A stretch of DNA of 64,000 bases from Adenophora triphylla var. japonica. Its lineage: Eukaryota; Streptophyta; Magnoliopsida; Asterales; Campanulaceae. Of the stretch, positions 22,525-33,087 are shown one piece after another. The stretch spans positions 1 through 64,000 of the forward strand of contig JAFEMH010006929.1 in NCBI GenBank assembly GCA_022495995.1, written 5' to 3'. The position numbers were made by a program, and so were the translations under genes. Below the pieces are notes generated by a model. It did no database searches. It saw only the letters and a program-made list of their open reading frames with translations, and was not told the origin of the DNA. The stretch's first letter is position 1. Every line of letters starts with the position of its first letter.

Positions 22525-23215
22525 ATGGGAGATCAAGCAACAAAGACAGATATCGATGGTATAACCACCGCTATTGCTGCATTGACAACACAGATTGCGG
22601 CGTTGGTGGCTGCCCAACAAGCTCCAAATGGTCGTGCTAATCGAAACCGTGGTGGCGAGAGAGACAGGGAGGTCGAACAGGGTCGACGCCCTAGGAGGGC
22701 AGAAAATCGGGATGATGAGGATTCCAACTCCAGTTCCGATGACGAGGTTGATAATGATGAAGAGCCAGGTTAGGGTGATAATCGACACCGCCGGGATTAT
22801 AGGATTAAGTCTGATATTCCTTTATTCTATGGAACCATGGGGATTGAGGATTTTCTTGATTCGCAGAATAACGTTGATCATTTTTTCGAGGTTATGGAGG
22901 TACCTACGAATAAACAGGTAAAGATGGTGGCGATCCGATTGAAGAGTACTGCTGCGGTCTGGTGGAAAAAACTTGTTGATCAGAGACGACGACAAGAAAA
23001 GGGGCCAATTAAAACCTGGAGACGTATGAAGCAGTTGATTTCAGAGCGATTTCTTCCGGCAGATTATGAGCAGACTCTATATAAATTGTATCTCAACTAT
23101 GTGCAGGGCAAGAGAACGGTTGATGAGTATACTACAGAATTTCAGAGTATACAGCGCGGGTTAGGGTTGAGGAGACCGAGGATCAGAAAATTGCTCGTTA
23201 TATTAACGGCTTGAA
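22525..23215 (+). pseudogene. Gypsy gag, interrupted
   Basis: Gag starts at ATG 22525 (MGDQATKTDIDG) with an Ala/Gln-rich helix and an Arg/Asp-rich linker, then meets a stop near 22771. The capsid part continues in the same frame register at 22837-23214: FYGTMGIEDFLD, STAAVWWKKL, WRRMKQLISERFLP and YTTEFQSI, which are typical of the plant retrotransposon gag family. A frameshift near 23180 breaks it before the zinc knuckle. It would normally build the capsid. Confidence 0.85.
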
Positions 23216-23462
23216 GGGTTCGATACAGGAAAAGACGGGTTTGCATCAAGTTTGGACCTTGATGGGCGCTTCCATACTGGCCTTGAAAGCTGAACTTATG
23301 GAGAAGTCGAGTTCGAACAATTTTACCCCTTTTCGCAGATTTCCACAACAGGGTAATTCTGAAGCAGGAACTGATAAGGACCCAACTTCAAGGCTAAGAG
23401 TACAGGCAGTGCTAGCAGTGACGCAGGGAACAAAGCTCCAACACAGAAAATAGCCAATCCGT

Positions 23463-24388
23463 ATGCCAAGCCAACAGGAGATAAGTGTTTTCGTTGTGGT
23501 GGACAGGGTCACAGGTCAAACGTTTGCCCCACCCGACGAACTGATGCAGTTCTGTATGAGGAAGATGAGGAAGAACCCGAAGTTGATGAGTATGAAGGGG
23601 TTGAATTCGCTGAAGAGGAGTCTGAGGAGAGGGTCGGGTATGTGTTTCAACATATGCTACTTTCTTCCAAAGACGAGGGCCAATGGAAAAATCTACTGAG
23701 GGCACACTGTTCTGTTAACAACAAGGTATGTAATTTGATTATTGATAATGGTTGTACTGAAAATCTAGTTTCACAGAAATTGATTGAATTTGTTGGGTTA
23801 AAAACTGAACCTTATGAGAAACCGTATAGTTTGGGATGGGTGAATAAAGGTTCAGAACTCAGGGTATCACGGTCTTGCAGGGTTCCTATTTCTATTGGCA
23901 AACATTATAAGGAGGAGGTTGTTTGTGACGTTCTGAATATGGACGTCTATCATATATTGCTTGGTCTCCCTTGGCAGTATGACCATGACATTACTTATCG
24001 GGGAAAATATAATGTGCTAATGTTCACATGGGGTAAACATAAAATTGCTATAGCCCCTGTACTGTGTTTTGAGAAACAGGTTGAGAAGAAAAGGCTGAGC
24101 GTGATGCTTATACAGAACGAGAAAGAAATTCTTTCAGGGTTTCAGGAGTTGTTTTCTAATGAGTTGCCTAATGAGCTCCCCCCTTTGAGGGACAAGGAGC
24201 TGCAACCTCGCAAGTATGGGCATTTCAAAGTGACCAGAAAAATTAATGACAACGCTTACGTGGTGGCTCTTCCCGATGATTTGAACATCTCTAATACGTT
24301 CAATGTGGTGGATATTTATGAGTACCACGTGGATGAAGTTCTTTATCATGATGAGAACTCGGGGTCGAGTTCTTTAGAAGTGGAGGAG
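23463..24388 (+). pseudogene. Gypsy zinc knuckle and protease joined in frame to integrase tail
   Basis: A CCHC knuckle (CFRCGGQGHRSNVC) is encoded near 23487-23530. The frame opened at 23642 continues through a retropepsin-like domain (LIIDNGCTENLVS, VYHILLGLPWQYDHD) to the entry of reverse transcriptase (FSNELPNELPPLRD). It then passes without a break into ELQPRKYGHFKVTRKINDNA and FNVVDIYEY, which belong to the C-terminal end of gypsy integrase. About 2 kb or more that should encode RT, RNase H and the integrase core is missing, yet the frame is kept, and it runs on into the LTR to 24601. The active-site text is DNG where D-S/T-G is usual. Confidence 0.85.
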
Positions 24389-24390
24389 AC

Positions 24391-24982
24391 TGATGTAGGA
24401 GGAACAGAGGAAGGAGGAGGAACAGAGGGAAGAACCTGCAGCCCAGGCATGCGCCTCACATATCACCAGGCGGTCGCCTCTCGAGGCTCTAACAGGCGTG
24501 AGTCCACTGGCAATCAGGCGAGTGCATCAGTCCAACTCAGGCGAGTGCCTCACGGCGGAGTCAACAAGGCAATAGTTACTGGAGGTGAGGCGGGAGCTTG
24601 AGTCTTCCCAGGCGGACGCCTCACAACGGCGTCAACAAGCAACCTAGGCACTAGACCCCAGGTGGCCACATGGTTCTGCCTCAGGGTGGCGCCTCGATGA
24701 CGGGGTTTTGTTTCCTTATTCTGTTTTAATTCCGATTTTACTGGTTTTAAATTAATTAAGAAGGGTATTTTAGTCTTTGTTTTGCTATTTTCGTTTTAGG
24801 ATTTCAAGGAAGTATTTAAACACTTTTAGGGCTTTGTTAAACTCAGTTTTTGATATATAATTTTGAAGAGTTTTCTCTCTTTTCTGGTGGATTCCAGTTT
24901 ATCTCTTTTCTAGGGTTCATCGCTTGTGAATCCTTGTGTTTAGCGCTTGCTACTCACGAATCTTTGCTTCCGTGCTGCGTCA
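24391..24982 (+). repeat. 3' LTR of the gypsy derivative
   Basis: Same start and end as 21902-22477, 16 bp longer, and with substitutions in the GC-rich palindrome block. CGCCG follows immediately. Confidence 0.95.
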
Positions 24983-25310
24983 CGCCGTATATCTCAAACT
25001 TCGACGTCTTTTTCTACCTATATCTGCACTAGATCGGCCATATCTCTCAAGTTCTCTCGCTATAGCTACATCAAGAGCCTCCTTCGCCCCTCTATCATTA
25101 GGTTTGAGCATTTGTTTTTCAAATGATTTTTCCGATGGAATTCTTCCAGCGGTAACTTCTTTGCAAAATCGGTCACGCGCTTCCCCTTATCTCTCCACTC
25201 TACTTCTCATCATTGAATGTATTTCCACCTTCTACAAGATTTTTATTAACCCTACAGTTCCATATTTTATTAAAATTCTTTAGGATTTTTGATTACGAGT
25301 GTAATGATAT

Positions 25311-25672
25311 TGTTAGAGATATTAGCACACATTGAAAATTGACAAACCTTGCCTATTACATATAAAGATCATGGGCTACTCCATTTGACACCAATTGGTT
25401 TTAAGTTGTAACCTCATACTTTAAGATGGTATCAAAGCATATTATTTACACGTGCAGGCCCAACGGCCCACGATATTGCTACGGGTCACTCAATTATAAG
25501 TCCACGTTGTAAGCCTTATCACCCACATTGGAAATTGACAAACATTGCCTATTACATATAAATATCATGAGGTTACACCTTAAAACGAATTGGTGTTAAT
25601 GGGAGTGGCCCAAGATCTTTATATATTATAGGCAATTGTCTCATCTCTCGATGTGCGATAATGTCTCTAACA
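25311..25672. mobile_element. Miniature LTR element with inverted outer LTRs
   Basis: This 362-bp element is flanked by the 5-bp duplication GATAT (25306-25310 and 25673-25677). The left end is a TRIM-like LTR, 25311 to about 25425, starting TGTTAGAGATATTAGC and followed by a primer-site-like TGGTATCAAAGC at 25427-25438. A diverged part of the same LTR in direct order lies at about 25508-25570. The right end, about 25570-25672, is the LTR again but inverted, so both outer termini are the same LTR start. The middle contains GGCCCAACGGCCCACG. No coding capacity is present. The five-base duplication and TG...CA ends are what an LTR integrase would leave. Confidence 0.65.
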
Positions 25673-25699
25673 GATATGTCTAATATTTAATAAATTTTC

Positions 25700-26340
25700 C
25701 CCTTTTTTCGGAATTTGAAACTGGTGTAATGATATGCCTAGAATTTAACTAATTTTCTTCTTTTTTTCGGAACTTGACAGGGAGGAGCATTTCTTTTTAT
25801 GTTCTACACACATAACAGCTCAGGTATGCATCCATTGTTCTGCCATCACCATAATTTGCAAATTGTTGGAACTCATTTTAATGAACTTGATTGCATTTAT
25901 TAAAGTTATAATTTCTGATTACTGAAACTATAAGTGCTTGTTTGGTATGTATGAGTTGTGATTCCTTATATTTGCACTAAACATTTGGAATGATGCTTTG
26001 TCATATTGTGCTCTTTTAGTTGTTTCTAGCGATCCTATATTATGACTGATGCAAGCCAGTATTAGCAGTTGTTGCATTTTGCACTATCTTTCTTTTTGGA
26101 TTTGGGCGGAGGTAAAAGAAGAATTTCTTGGCGAAGTATGAGACTAGATAAGAAAATGGCATGTATTATGAGTACTGGATTGAAGTTGGAGGAATGTCAG
26201 ACTTGTCTATGTAATAGGGTATCTTCCTTAAACAATCTATTTTGGACAAGAATTTGTGGTAATTGGTTCCTCAACTTCTTAATTAGAGACAAAGGAGGTA
26301 AATTAATTCAACTGTGTGAATTATTTGTATATTTTTGCTC
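25700..26340. other. Possible exon remnants, otherwise empty
   Basis: A duplicated piece (GTGTAATGATATGCCTAGAA is like the bases around 25300) precedes a pyrimidine/CAG acceptor-like site near 25781 and a short open segment with GGAFLFMFYTHNSS ending at a GTATGC donor-like site. A frame at 26069-26380 shows no domain. These may be leftovers of a host gene whose start is at 21841, but nothing proves it. Confidence 0.25.
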
Positions 26341-26880
26341 TTATAATTCAACTATAAGAGTTGTAATGTGTAAATTATGAGATGAATTTGTTGTTACTAT
26401 TAAAATTTTTGATTTTTTTTTTGAAAAATTGTTTTATAAGTCAATTATAAAAGACGAAAAAGTCTTATAAGTCACTTATAATAGATGAAATAGTTTTTTA
26501 ATCCAGTTATAATTAAGCTATAAGAGTAGTAATATGTAAATTATTAGATTAATTTGTCGTTGTTATTGAAATTTTTAATGTTTTAGTTGAAAAAAATTTG
26601 TCTTATAAGTCAATTATAAGAGACGAAGTAGTTAAAATAGGCAAGTTGGTCTTATAATTCAGCTATAAGAGTTTTAATATGTAAATTATGAGATTAATTC
26701 GTTTTATTATTGAAAATTTTGATTTTTTTGTTAAAAAATTGTCTTATAAGTCAATACAAAAGACAAATTAGTTTTATAAATCACTTATAAGAGATGAAGT
26801 AATCTTATAAATCAGTTATAATTATAAGAGCTAATTGTTGTTTTACCGAATAAAAGAGTAAACATCAAATATTAAATTTT
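26340..26880 (+). repeat. Diverged minisatellite, unit about 145-170 bp
   Basis: Three imperfect units repeat the order: TAAGAGT(N)GTAAT(G/A)TGTAAATTA, a T-rich spacer, then TCTTATAAGTCAATTATAAG. Unit starts are near 26350, 26522 and 26667. The shorter motif TTATAAGTCA(N)TTATAAGAGA recurs within each unit. No coding potential. Confidence 0.7.
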
Positions 26881-28190
26881 TTATTTTATTTTTGTGAAAA
26901 AAGTGAAAAAAAGAGACTCTTATACTTTAATTATAAGAGGCGAACATGTATTATATGTTAGTTATAAGTGCTAACTTGAATTTTGGATAGGAGGGCAGTG
27001 AGGGGGTGTCTTATGGTATTTTGTATCCGGTGTCTTTCATTGGGTTTAAATCTCGCCTGAGGGGCCATAAAGGAATCGACTCATTTTTTTTATAAGGAAT
27101 TAAGAAAATCAACTTTTAAATCATGATTTTTGTGTCTTCATTATAATAAACACTCATTTAGGTTAATTTTAATGGATACTCAAGAGACGGGGTGATCGAA
27201 TTACTTGTTTGGTTGTTGTCTTTTCATGGGAAGCCTTGCTTTTTTTCCAAATTGTACAATTGGGCACTTTGGAAAAAAAAAAACCGGTGGTACCAATATT
27301 TTGTTGCAGCAGCGTGGCAAAGACCAGTGTAAACAATGTTAATTACAACCTTTGCTGGAACATATAAGAAATAAATCTCGGTCTTTAAAGTTCCAAGAAA
27401 GGCCGTGATGTTATTCACGTTAGAATTTTATTAAGGATATGATCGATTTTTATTTCTCACTCTCTCGAGCCATAAATTTGAAAATAGGGGCCAGATGAAG
27501 GGCTGCATTATCTTTCTACCACTACGCTCATGGCCAGTTATTCACACCGTTGGCTACAGTTGGCTACAGTAAGTCCTTAATGTTAGACTATATAATTCAC
27601 ATCTCCTAAATAACTATATATGGACCAGTATATAGACTAGGTGAGCAACTCCCCATATCACGAATTGGTTTTAATGTGGAATTTTCAATATAATTTGTTA
27701 TCGTAGCAAGCCCATGCTCACCCTTTGGACCTCTCTCTACTTCTTATCAAATGTTAATTCTATGATCGGCCGCTTGTACATGAAGTAGTTTTAAGGTAAA
27801 ACCTCAAATATGGTTTGTAACTCGGTCGGTTCAATCCCGGCTCACTCTTGAGTCTCTCTCTAATTCTTAAACAACTCTAATTCTAAGACCTAATAGTAGT
27901 AACTAGTAGGTAGATAGGTTTGATAACCGGTCCAGTAAATGGAGGCCGGCCATGGGCACTAATGAACCCACTTTTATTTCTCAATACTGCCTTCACTTTC
28001 CCCTTACCTTACCACTTAGGATCCTATCCCAATTTCTCTTCCTCTTTTAATTTTATTTTTTTGTCAATTATTTTTTTCCCTTTCCTCTCCTCCGCTTCTC
28101 TATATCTTCTGCATCTTTCTACTTGATATTTATTACATATAAGTAAGCAATACTGTTGAGATACTAACCCTATCCCCAAAGCAATTGAGA
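26881..28190. other. Upstream intergenic region of YAB5
   Basis: Over 1.2 kb without a gene. The bases 27625-27905 contain two diverged copies of a roughly 135-bp segment ending in TCTCTCTCTA(N)TTCTTA, possibly old TRIM debris. Nearer the gene the sequence becomes pyrimidine-rich (28030-28110). I see no convincing TATA box; TCTATATCT at about 28099 and TTTATACC near 28221 are weak candidates. Confidence 0.4.
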
Positions 28191-28403
28191 GAGAATAAAA
28201 AGGGCTTTTTCTCTCTTCTTTATACCTCTGTGGGAGATCAGAGAGAGAGAGAGAGAGAGCATTTCTTTATTGTTGTCTGCCATTAAATTTCTTGTCTATA
28301 AATTCTTGATATTCTTGTTTTCGATAACATATATCGTCGTGTTTAATAGTATCTGGAAGGTCGATTGAGTTCGATCTCGTAGAGAGATAAATTATAATTA
28401 AGG
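28191..28403 (+). promoter_or_regulatory. Probable YAB5 5' leader with GA repeat
   Basis: The 200 bp before the start codon are CT-rich then contain a (GA)n run at about 28239-28258. Such leaders are common in plant developmental genes. The transcription start cannot be fixed from sequence alone. Confidence 0.4.
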
Positions 28404-28921
28404 ATGTCAAGCTGCAGCATGGATGTTGGTAATAATGTTGGATCAGCTGAGCAAATTTGTTACATCCCTTGCAACTTTTGCAATATTGTTCTCGCGGTAT
28501 ATATCTTTATTTGTCCATCTCTTTCACTATGTTTATCTGTGTGAGTGCTCCTAAATTAATCATGGGCGTGTTTCCTTGTGTATGTTTTAGAGAGAGAAAG
28601 AGAAAATTTTTAGTTTTTATTGCAAGTAGAGGGGACTGGTGAAAGATTAAAGCTGGTTTGAGGTGAACAGTGGGAGATCCAGGTTTATTTGATTCTGGGA
28701 AAATCTAGTTTGATTTTCTTTTTCATATGGGTATGTATGTGTGTGGGAGAGATTTGTTTGTTTTCTGGTGTTGAGAGAGAGAGAGATAGAGAGAGAATAG
28801 TGAGGTCTCCATCTTTAGACCTTTCTTTATTTTCTTTCTTCTGCAGTCAATGACAAAAGTCATTGCATAGAGTACCCTGGCCTGCTTCTACCTGCAAACT
28901 GACCACTCATCATGCACTCAC

Positions 28922-28957
<36 letters not shown>

Positions 28958-30554
28958 GCACGGAGAGAGAGAGAGAGATCAGAGTGAGAAAATTTAGTGT
29001 GTTTATTTAGCCCTAAAATACAATCATTTTATTGCAACCATGATGAAGACAAGTCCTCTCTATGCCCTTTTCTTTTTCTCAGTTGATGAACAACAGCTGA
29101 ATTCCACTATCCAAACAATCGCTTTTTCTCAACTGTTGATCAAGAAATCAATGGAGATCTTTTAAGAGTACTCATCAATTTCAAGAAAAAGAAAAGGAAA
29201 AATCCCAACCCACTACCTATCTTAATTAGGGTTCTACTTAATTACAACCCATTTTAAGTCTCTGTTTATGTCTCAATTACGCGTAGTTCTTAATTATGCT
29301 TATGTGTTTATGTCTCAATTAAGCCTAGTTCTTGATTAAGTACGCATATGTGTTTATGTCTCAATTACTTGGTGTCGGCTGTACAAAATCTCATTTCGCG
29401 GGTTCTGAATTATTTTTTAAGAAAGATTATTCAGAAAACCTCAAACACCCTTTTCTTATCTAGATCTCTTGATCATTCACCATTTTTTTTTTAATATTTG
29501 TATATAATTTTTTTAATTTAATTTTTTGTTTTTATGATAAAATTGTGCAGGTGAGTGTACCTTGCAGTAGCTTGTATGACATAGTGACAGTAAGATGTGG
29601 ACACTGCACTAATCTTTGGTCTGTCAACATGGCTATGGCTGCTGCTGCATTTAACTCCCATTCCCAACCTCCTCCTCCACCCTCTCAACAACATTTCTTT
29701 CCCCTTCATCCTGCTGCTCAGGTAATTAATTACTCAAAAATACTTTATTTATTTATAAATTAATAATAATAAAAAAAATCAATTAATTAAAACCTGTCAC
29801 CTGCAGCTTCATTTGTGGGCGATCTATCTACCTAGGTTTTGCAAATCTAGGGTTTTTTTCTTTCTTTTATTTTTTGGATTCTTTTGAAGGTTTCAGACCT
29901 AGCTAGATATATGTACCCACCCTTCTTTCTTTCAGCTTTTTTTACACACACAGATTTTGAGTTTTCCAAAGTAAAAAAAAAAAAAATCACCTGTGACTGT
30001 GAACCCTAAGCTGCTAACAGCCGCCATCACTGAATTACCTACCCCTATTTTTTATTGCTTTTTTCTAGACTTTATTTTGCGGCTTACACTTGTATATTTA
30101 CCTTTTCACAGCTGTAATTTAGTGATTTTATGCTTGTACTTATGAGTTCAAACACTTCTCTCTCACTATTTTAAGTATCAAATTGTGTATCACCCTTGAT
30201 TTGATAATCATGAATTGTTCGGACCAATGTTAACAATGGTGTTAATTAAGCCATTAGTTGACATGGGATATACAAAAATAATATTGCCAAGATCTTATGA
30301 TTTATTTTTATCAGAGTTTGTTCTCTACTGTCCATAACAAAATACTTTCAGATTTCAGAAAATTGGCCCATTTTTATATCTCTTAAATCAAAAAATCATC
30401 TCTCGGATCTCAACATTAACTGTCCAATCAGTATTTTCATGATTTATTTTCTGAAATCTTTTTAAATATTTCTAACTAATTCAGTCACTTCAATTCTGTT
30501 AGTTACCTTTTCTCCTAACCATCTTTTCAGCAGCTCGTCCAGTTTCTCTCTCTT

Positions 30555-30611
<57 letters not shown>

Positions 30612-31754
30612 CTCCACTACCTCCCAAATAACCCTTTTGGTTTTGCAGGATATGGATACATTTGTGATTTTTAAGTTATACTACTATATGACTAGATATT
30701 TTATTTCATATTTAACATGTTTTAACACTTTCCATGTGGAAATTAATCTTTTTCAGGGTCCAAACCACAATACCCCAGAATTTAGGGTTGACTTGGGTTC
30801 CTCTTCAAGATGTGACAACAAGATGGCAATGAGGCCTCCTCCAACCACTCAAGAAAGGATTGTTAATCGCCGTGAGTTGCTTCCTAATTAACCATATAAA
30901 CTAATTACTTCCTCCGTCCTTGAATGTCTATTTTTTTCTTAATCACGAGAAAAATATATGTATCATTTGAGACGGAGTTAGTGAATCCTATATAACACTT
31001 TATCAGCTTTGTACTGAATTCACTTTAGCTGTTTACTACCACATAAACTGATAACCTAGCTATACTAATCTTGGACTTAATTCTTTACTTTGTTTATCTT
31101 TTAAGCATGGGTCTCTATAATTACATAGATATTACGCTGCTAACGAGTGATTATTTTCTTTTCAGCTCCCGAGAAGAGGCAGCGAGTGCCTTCTGCATAT
31201 AACCAGTTCATCAAGTAATGAGACCTAATTACCCTTCTCTCTCTTTATTTTCTTGTGTTAGAACTTAGACGCAATATGTGAACCTTGATCAAGTATTTAC
31301 TTGTCTAATTTTTTGATCAATCATATTAATTAATAATTGTGATCGATATATTATCATGTATAGAGAGGAGATTCAAAGGATAAAGGCAAATAATCCAGAT
31401 ATAAGCCACAGAGAAGCTTTCAGTACAGCTGCAAAAAATGTAAGCTTTGTTATTTTCAAATTAATTTTATTTCATGTAATTACCAGCATTTAATTAATCT
31501 GTGAGTAATAAAAAAATTTGAACTTTGTTTGGAATAGTGGGCACATTTCCCACATATTCATTTTGGGCTAATGTTGGAGACCAACAACCAAACTAAACTT
31601 GATCATGAGGTAAATCCCTTAAGCTTTACTTAAATTTTAGCATAATGTTGAATTTCTGATTAATATGATCAAGTTTACGAATTACGAAATTTGTTATTCT
31701 ATGTAGGGATCAAGGAAGCGGCTATCGACAAGGACTGCACTATTCAACAAATGA
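28404..31754 (+). CDS. YAB5: YABBY5-type transcription factor (7 coding exons)
   Basis: Joining the coding exons 28404-28496, 29551-29721, 30757-30871, 31166-31214, 31364-31439, 31538-31609 and 31707-31754 gives 624 bases, 207 residues, with every intron GT-AG and all phases consistent. Residues 23-50 form the YABBY C2C2 zinc finger: CNFC at 23-26 and CGHC at 47-50, 20 residues apart. A Pro/Gln/His-rich linker follows. Residues 126-179 are the HMG-like YABBY domain ([36 protein letters not shown]). The text [20 protein letters not shown] and [11 protein letters not shown] is typical of the YAB5 clade rather than FIL/YAB3, YAB2, CRC or INO. YABBY proteins act in the nucleus in lamina growth and abaxial identity of leaves; CNFC/CGHC mediates protein contacts and the second domain binds DNA. 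The start is the first ATG before the zinc finger. The long first intron (1,054 bp) has GA and CA repeats. The C-terminus (after GLMLETNNQ) is longer and more basic than I expect for the clade. The gene appears intact. Confidence 0.95.
28921..28980 (+). repeat. CA and GA microsatellites in YAB5 intron 1
   Basis: A (CA)n run of about 28 bases at 28921-28948 and a GA run at about 28964-28978 lie in the first intron. A GA-rich patch also lies at 28773-28797. Confidence 0.85.
29262..29370 (+). repeat. Short tandem repeat in YAB5 intron 1
   Basis: The phrase GTTTATGTCTCAATTA occurs three times, spaced by about 35-50 bases, each followed by a variant of GCCTAGTTCTT in the first two. It looks like a simple local duplication. 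Confidence 0.75.
30560..30608 (+). repeat. TC microsatellite in YAB5 intron 2
   Basis: About 49 bases of (TC)n lie 40 bp before a strong acceptor-like CAG at 30646-30648 and 150 bp before the acceptor used for exon 3. Confidence 0.9.
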
Positions 31755-32193
31755 TAATCTTGCATTGACTTGAATGATTTGAAAGAAAGTGCGCGATCAC
31801 TTTGATTAATCCGTTTTAAAGACATAAACCTATATATGTATTTCCAATTTAAATGTTTGAAGGATGTTATGTATGTCATTCAGTAAGTAAAGCTACTTAT
31901 AGCTTGGTTATTTTCTTTTATCTTCCAATGCTCATTTTACAAGTGCAATTGAGCTACATAAAATTTCATACGATTTTCATAATTGAATGAGTTTTATTAT
32001 TCGTTGTTCGTGCAATATTAATCAAATTTCATGGATTGCATCCTGTTTACGAAATGGACCTCTCCTAACCATTTAATTTTTCAGTATCATGAGGTATATA
32101 TCTTTTCATCATATTCACTTTAGAGATGATGTGTTCGAAAGATCTTTATTTATTTATTTTGAAAAAAAAAAAAGCTTATAAATATAGTATTAA
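31755..32193 (+). other. YAB5 3' flank
   Basis: This includes the presumed 3' untranslated region. The sequence is AT-rich with no clear AATAAA, and ends where the LTR of a Tat-like element begins, 440 bp after the stop codon. Confidence 0.5.
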
Positions 32194-32788
32194 CGATGCA
32201 GGAAATGATCCGGATCATCATTAGTCCAGCAGTAGATTGTAATCCAGCTACTATTACCTGAAACCACGAACAAACGACTTGCCGGTACGGTCTCCGATTA
32301 ACACCCTCCGGCATGATGATAAGATATAGTGTTACAAGTTTGTAAGAAACAGTATTAAACGACGTAATCTCAAATAATTAAGATGACATTAACTTTTTAC
32401 GTAGGATGTTCTCTAGTATATAGAGCGGTGAGATGGGATGATTATGAATCCCTTAGAATACGGAATTGACGTTGGCGTACCTGACTCAGAGAATGTAGGA
32501 GGCGGTTACGAATGACGACGTGGGCATAAGCACGTGTTGTTTGGTCGAGGTCGCCTGATTGACGAGATCGACCTGAATTCGTGCCTTGGTTAGACAGAGA
32601 TTGCTTGAGTAGGGGATCGTATATTGGACGAAGCTAGGTCGGACAATGAGTTTGATCTACTGATCTCTACTACTGGATTGATAGATTTTGGGACTGTTTG
32701 ATAAGCCCACTTCATCTATCATACCTTTGTGTTGATATGGACCTAGGATCAGCCCGTTTGGCCTGTCCTAACACTTTTATCCCGTTCA
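32194..32788 (-). repeat. 3' LTR of the Tat-like deletion element
   Basis: On the + strand it runs from CGATGCAGGAAATG to ATCCCGTTCA. The ATTCCGTTCAGTGG and GCAGGAAA borders recur at 59972 and 59054 in the second Tat-like element, which supports the same boundaries. It starts 440 bp from the YAB5 stop. Confidence 0.75.
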
Positions 32789-33078
32789 GTGCCCCCAAAT
32801 TTATGGGTTGACTTGTCGAGCAGGAAGTTATAGAAAATTTGTGATGACTCATTCGGGGCGCCGGCCGAAGGTCGATTAGTTAGATGTTGGTCTCTCTTGA
32901 CAATTGACTTTTCGCGGTTGGATGATCTGTCTTTAATGCGCCGTAATATCCGCCATAATGAGACGGTTTCTGGCGATTGGACAACCGTATTGGGAAACGA
33001 CGTTATTCTTCTATTTCTGACAGTTGAATGGTTTTGCCCCCCCCCCAAACCTTTCCAATTAAGGTAAGGAAAAGGGGG

Positions 33079-33087
33079 TATAAAAGG
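33079..33087 (+). promoter_or_regulatory. TATA box antisense to the Tat-like element
   Basis: GGGGGTATAAAAGGAGG lies just inside the 3' LTR and points opposite to gag. The matching place in the element at 59-64 kb has GGGGGTATTTAATG (60162-60168) and precedes an antisense ORF. Here only a short remnant open frame (33285-33521) follows, with no recognisable domain. Confidence 0.5.

Larger units (their letters stand above)
21902..24982 (+). mobile_element. Ty3/gypsy deletion derivative with CGCCG target duplication
   Basis: A 3.1-kb element reads on the + strand. LTRs are 21902-22477 (576 bp) and 24391-24982 (592 bp); both begin TGATGTAGGAGGAACAGAGG and end GTGCTGCGTCA. Five-base duplications CGCCG are exact at 21897-21901 and 24983-24987. 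The primer site TTGGTATCCGAGCAGG follows the left LTR. The inside holds gag, a zinc knuckle, a protease-like domain and then only the end of integrase: reverse transcriptase, RNase H and the integrase core are missing. Both LTRs look closely similar, so the insertion is not ancient. Confidence 0.95.
21841..25283 (+). other. Host open frame interrupted by the gypsy element (uncertain gene)
   Basis: An ATG at 21841 opens a frame (MVIVDDRLPPLP) that runs into the retrotransposon at 21902. The sequence just past the element's second target duplication (24988 onward) continues in the same frame, with LFLPISALDRPYLSSS and further Ser-rich text, to a stop at 25281-25283. Counting one duplication copy, the uninterrupted frame would be about 118 codons. 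The leader (21740-21840) is CT-rich, as plant 5' leaders often are. I do not recognise the protein. A possible exon with CAG before and GTATGC after lies at about 25782-25823. The whole could be a disrupted gene start or chance. Confidence 0.3.

Noticed and set aside
22435..22788. 117-codon frame on the - strand over the gypsy LTR and gag
   Set aside because: It is the antisense shadow of the LTR end and gag start.
26940..27090. SINE with a B box (GGGTTTAAATCTCGCC)
   Set aside because: A single B-box-like match without a correctly spaced A box or tail is not enough.
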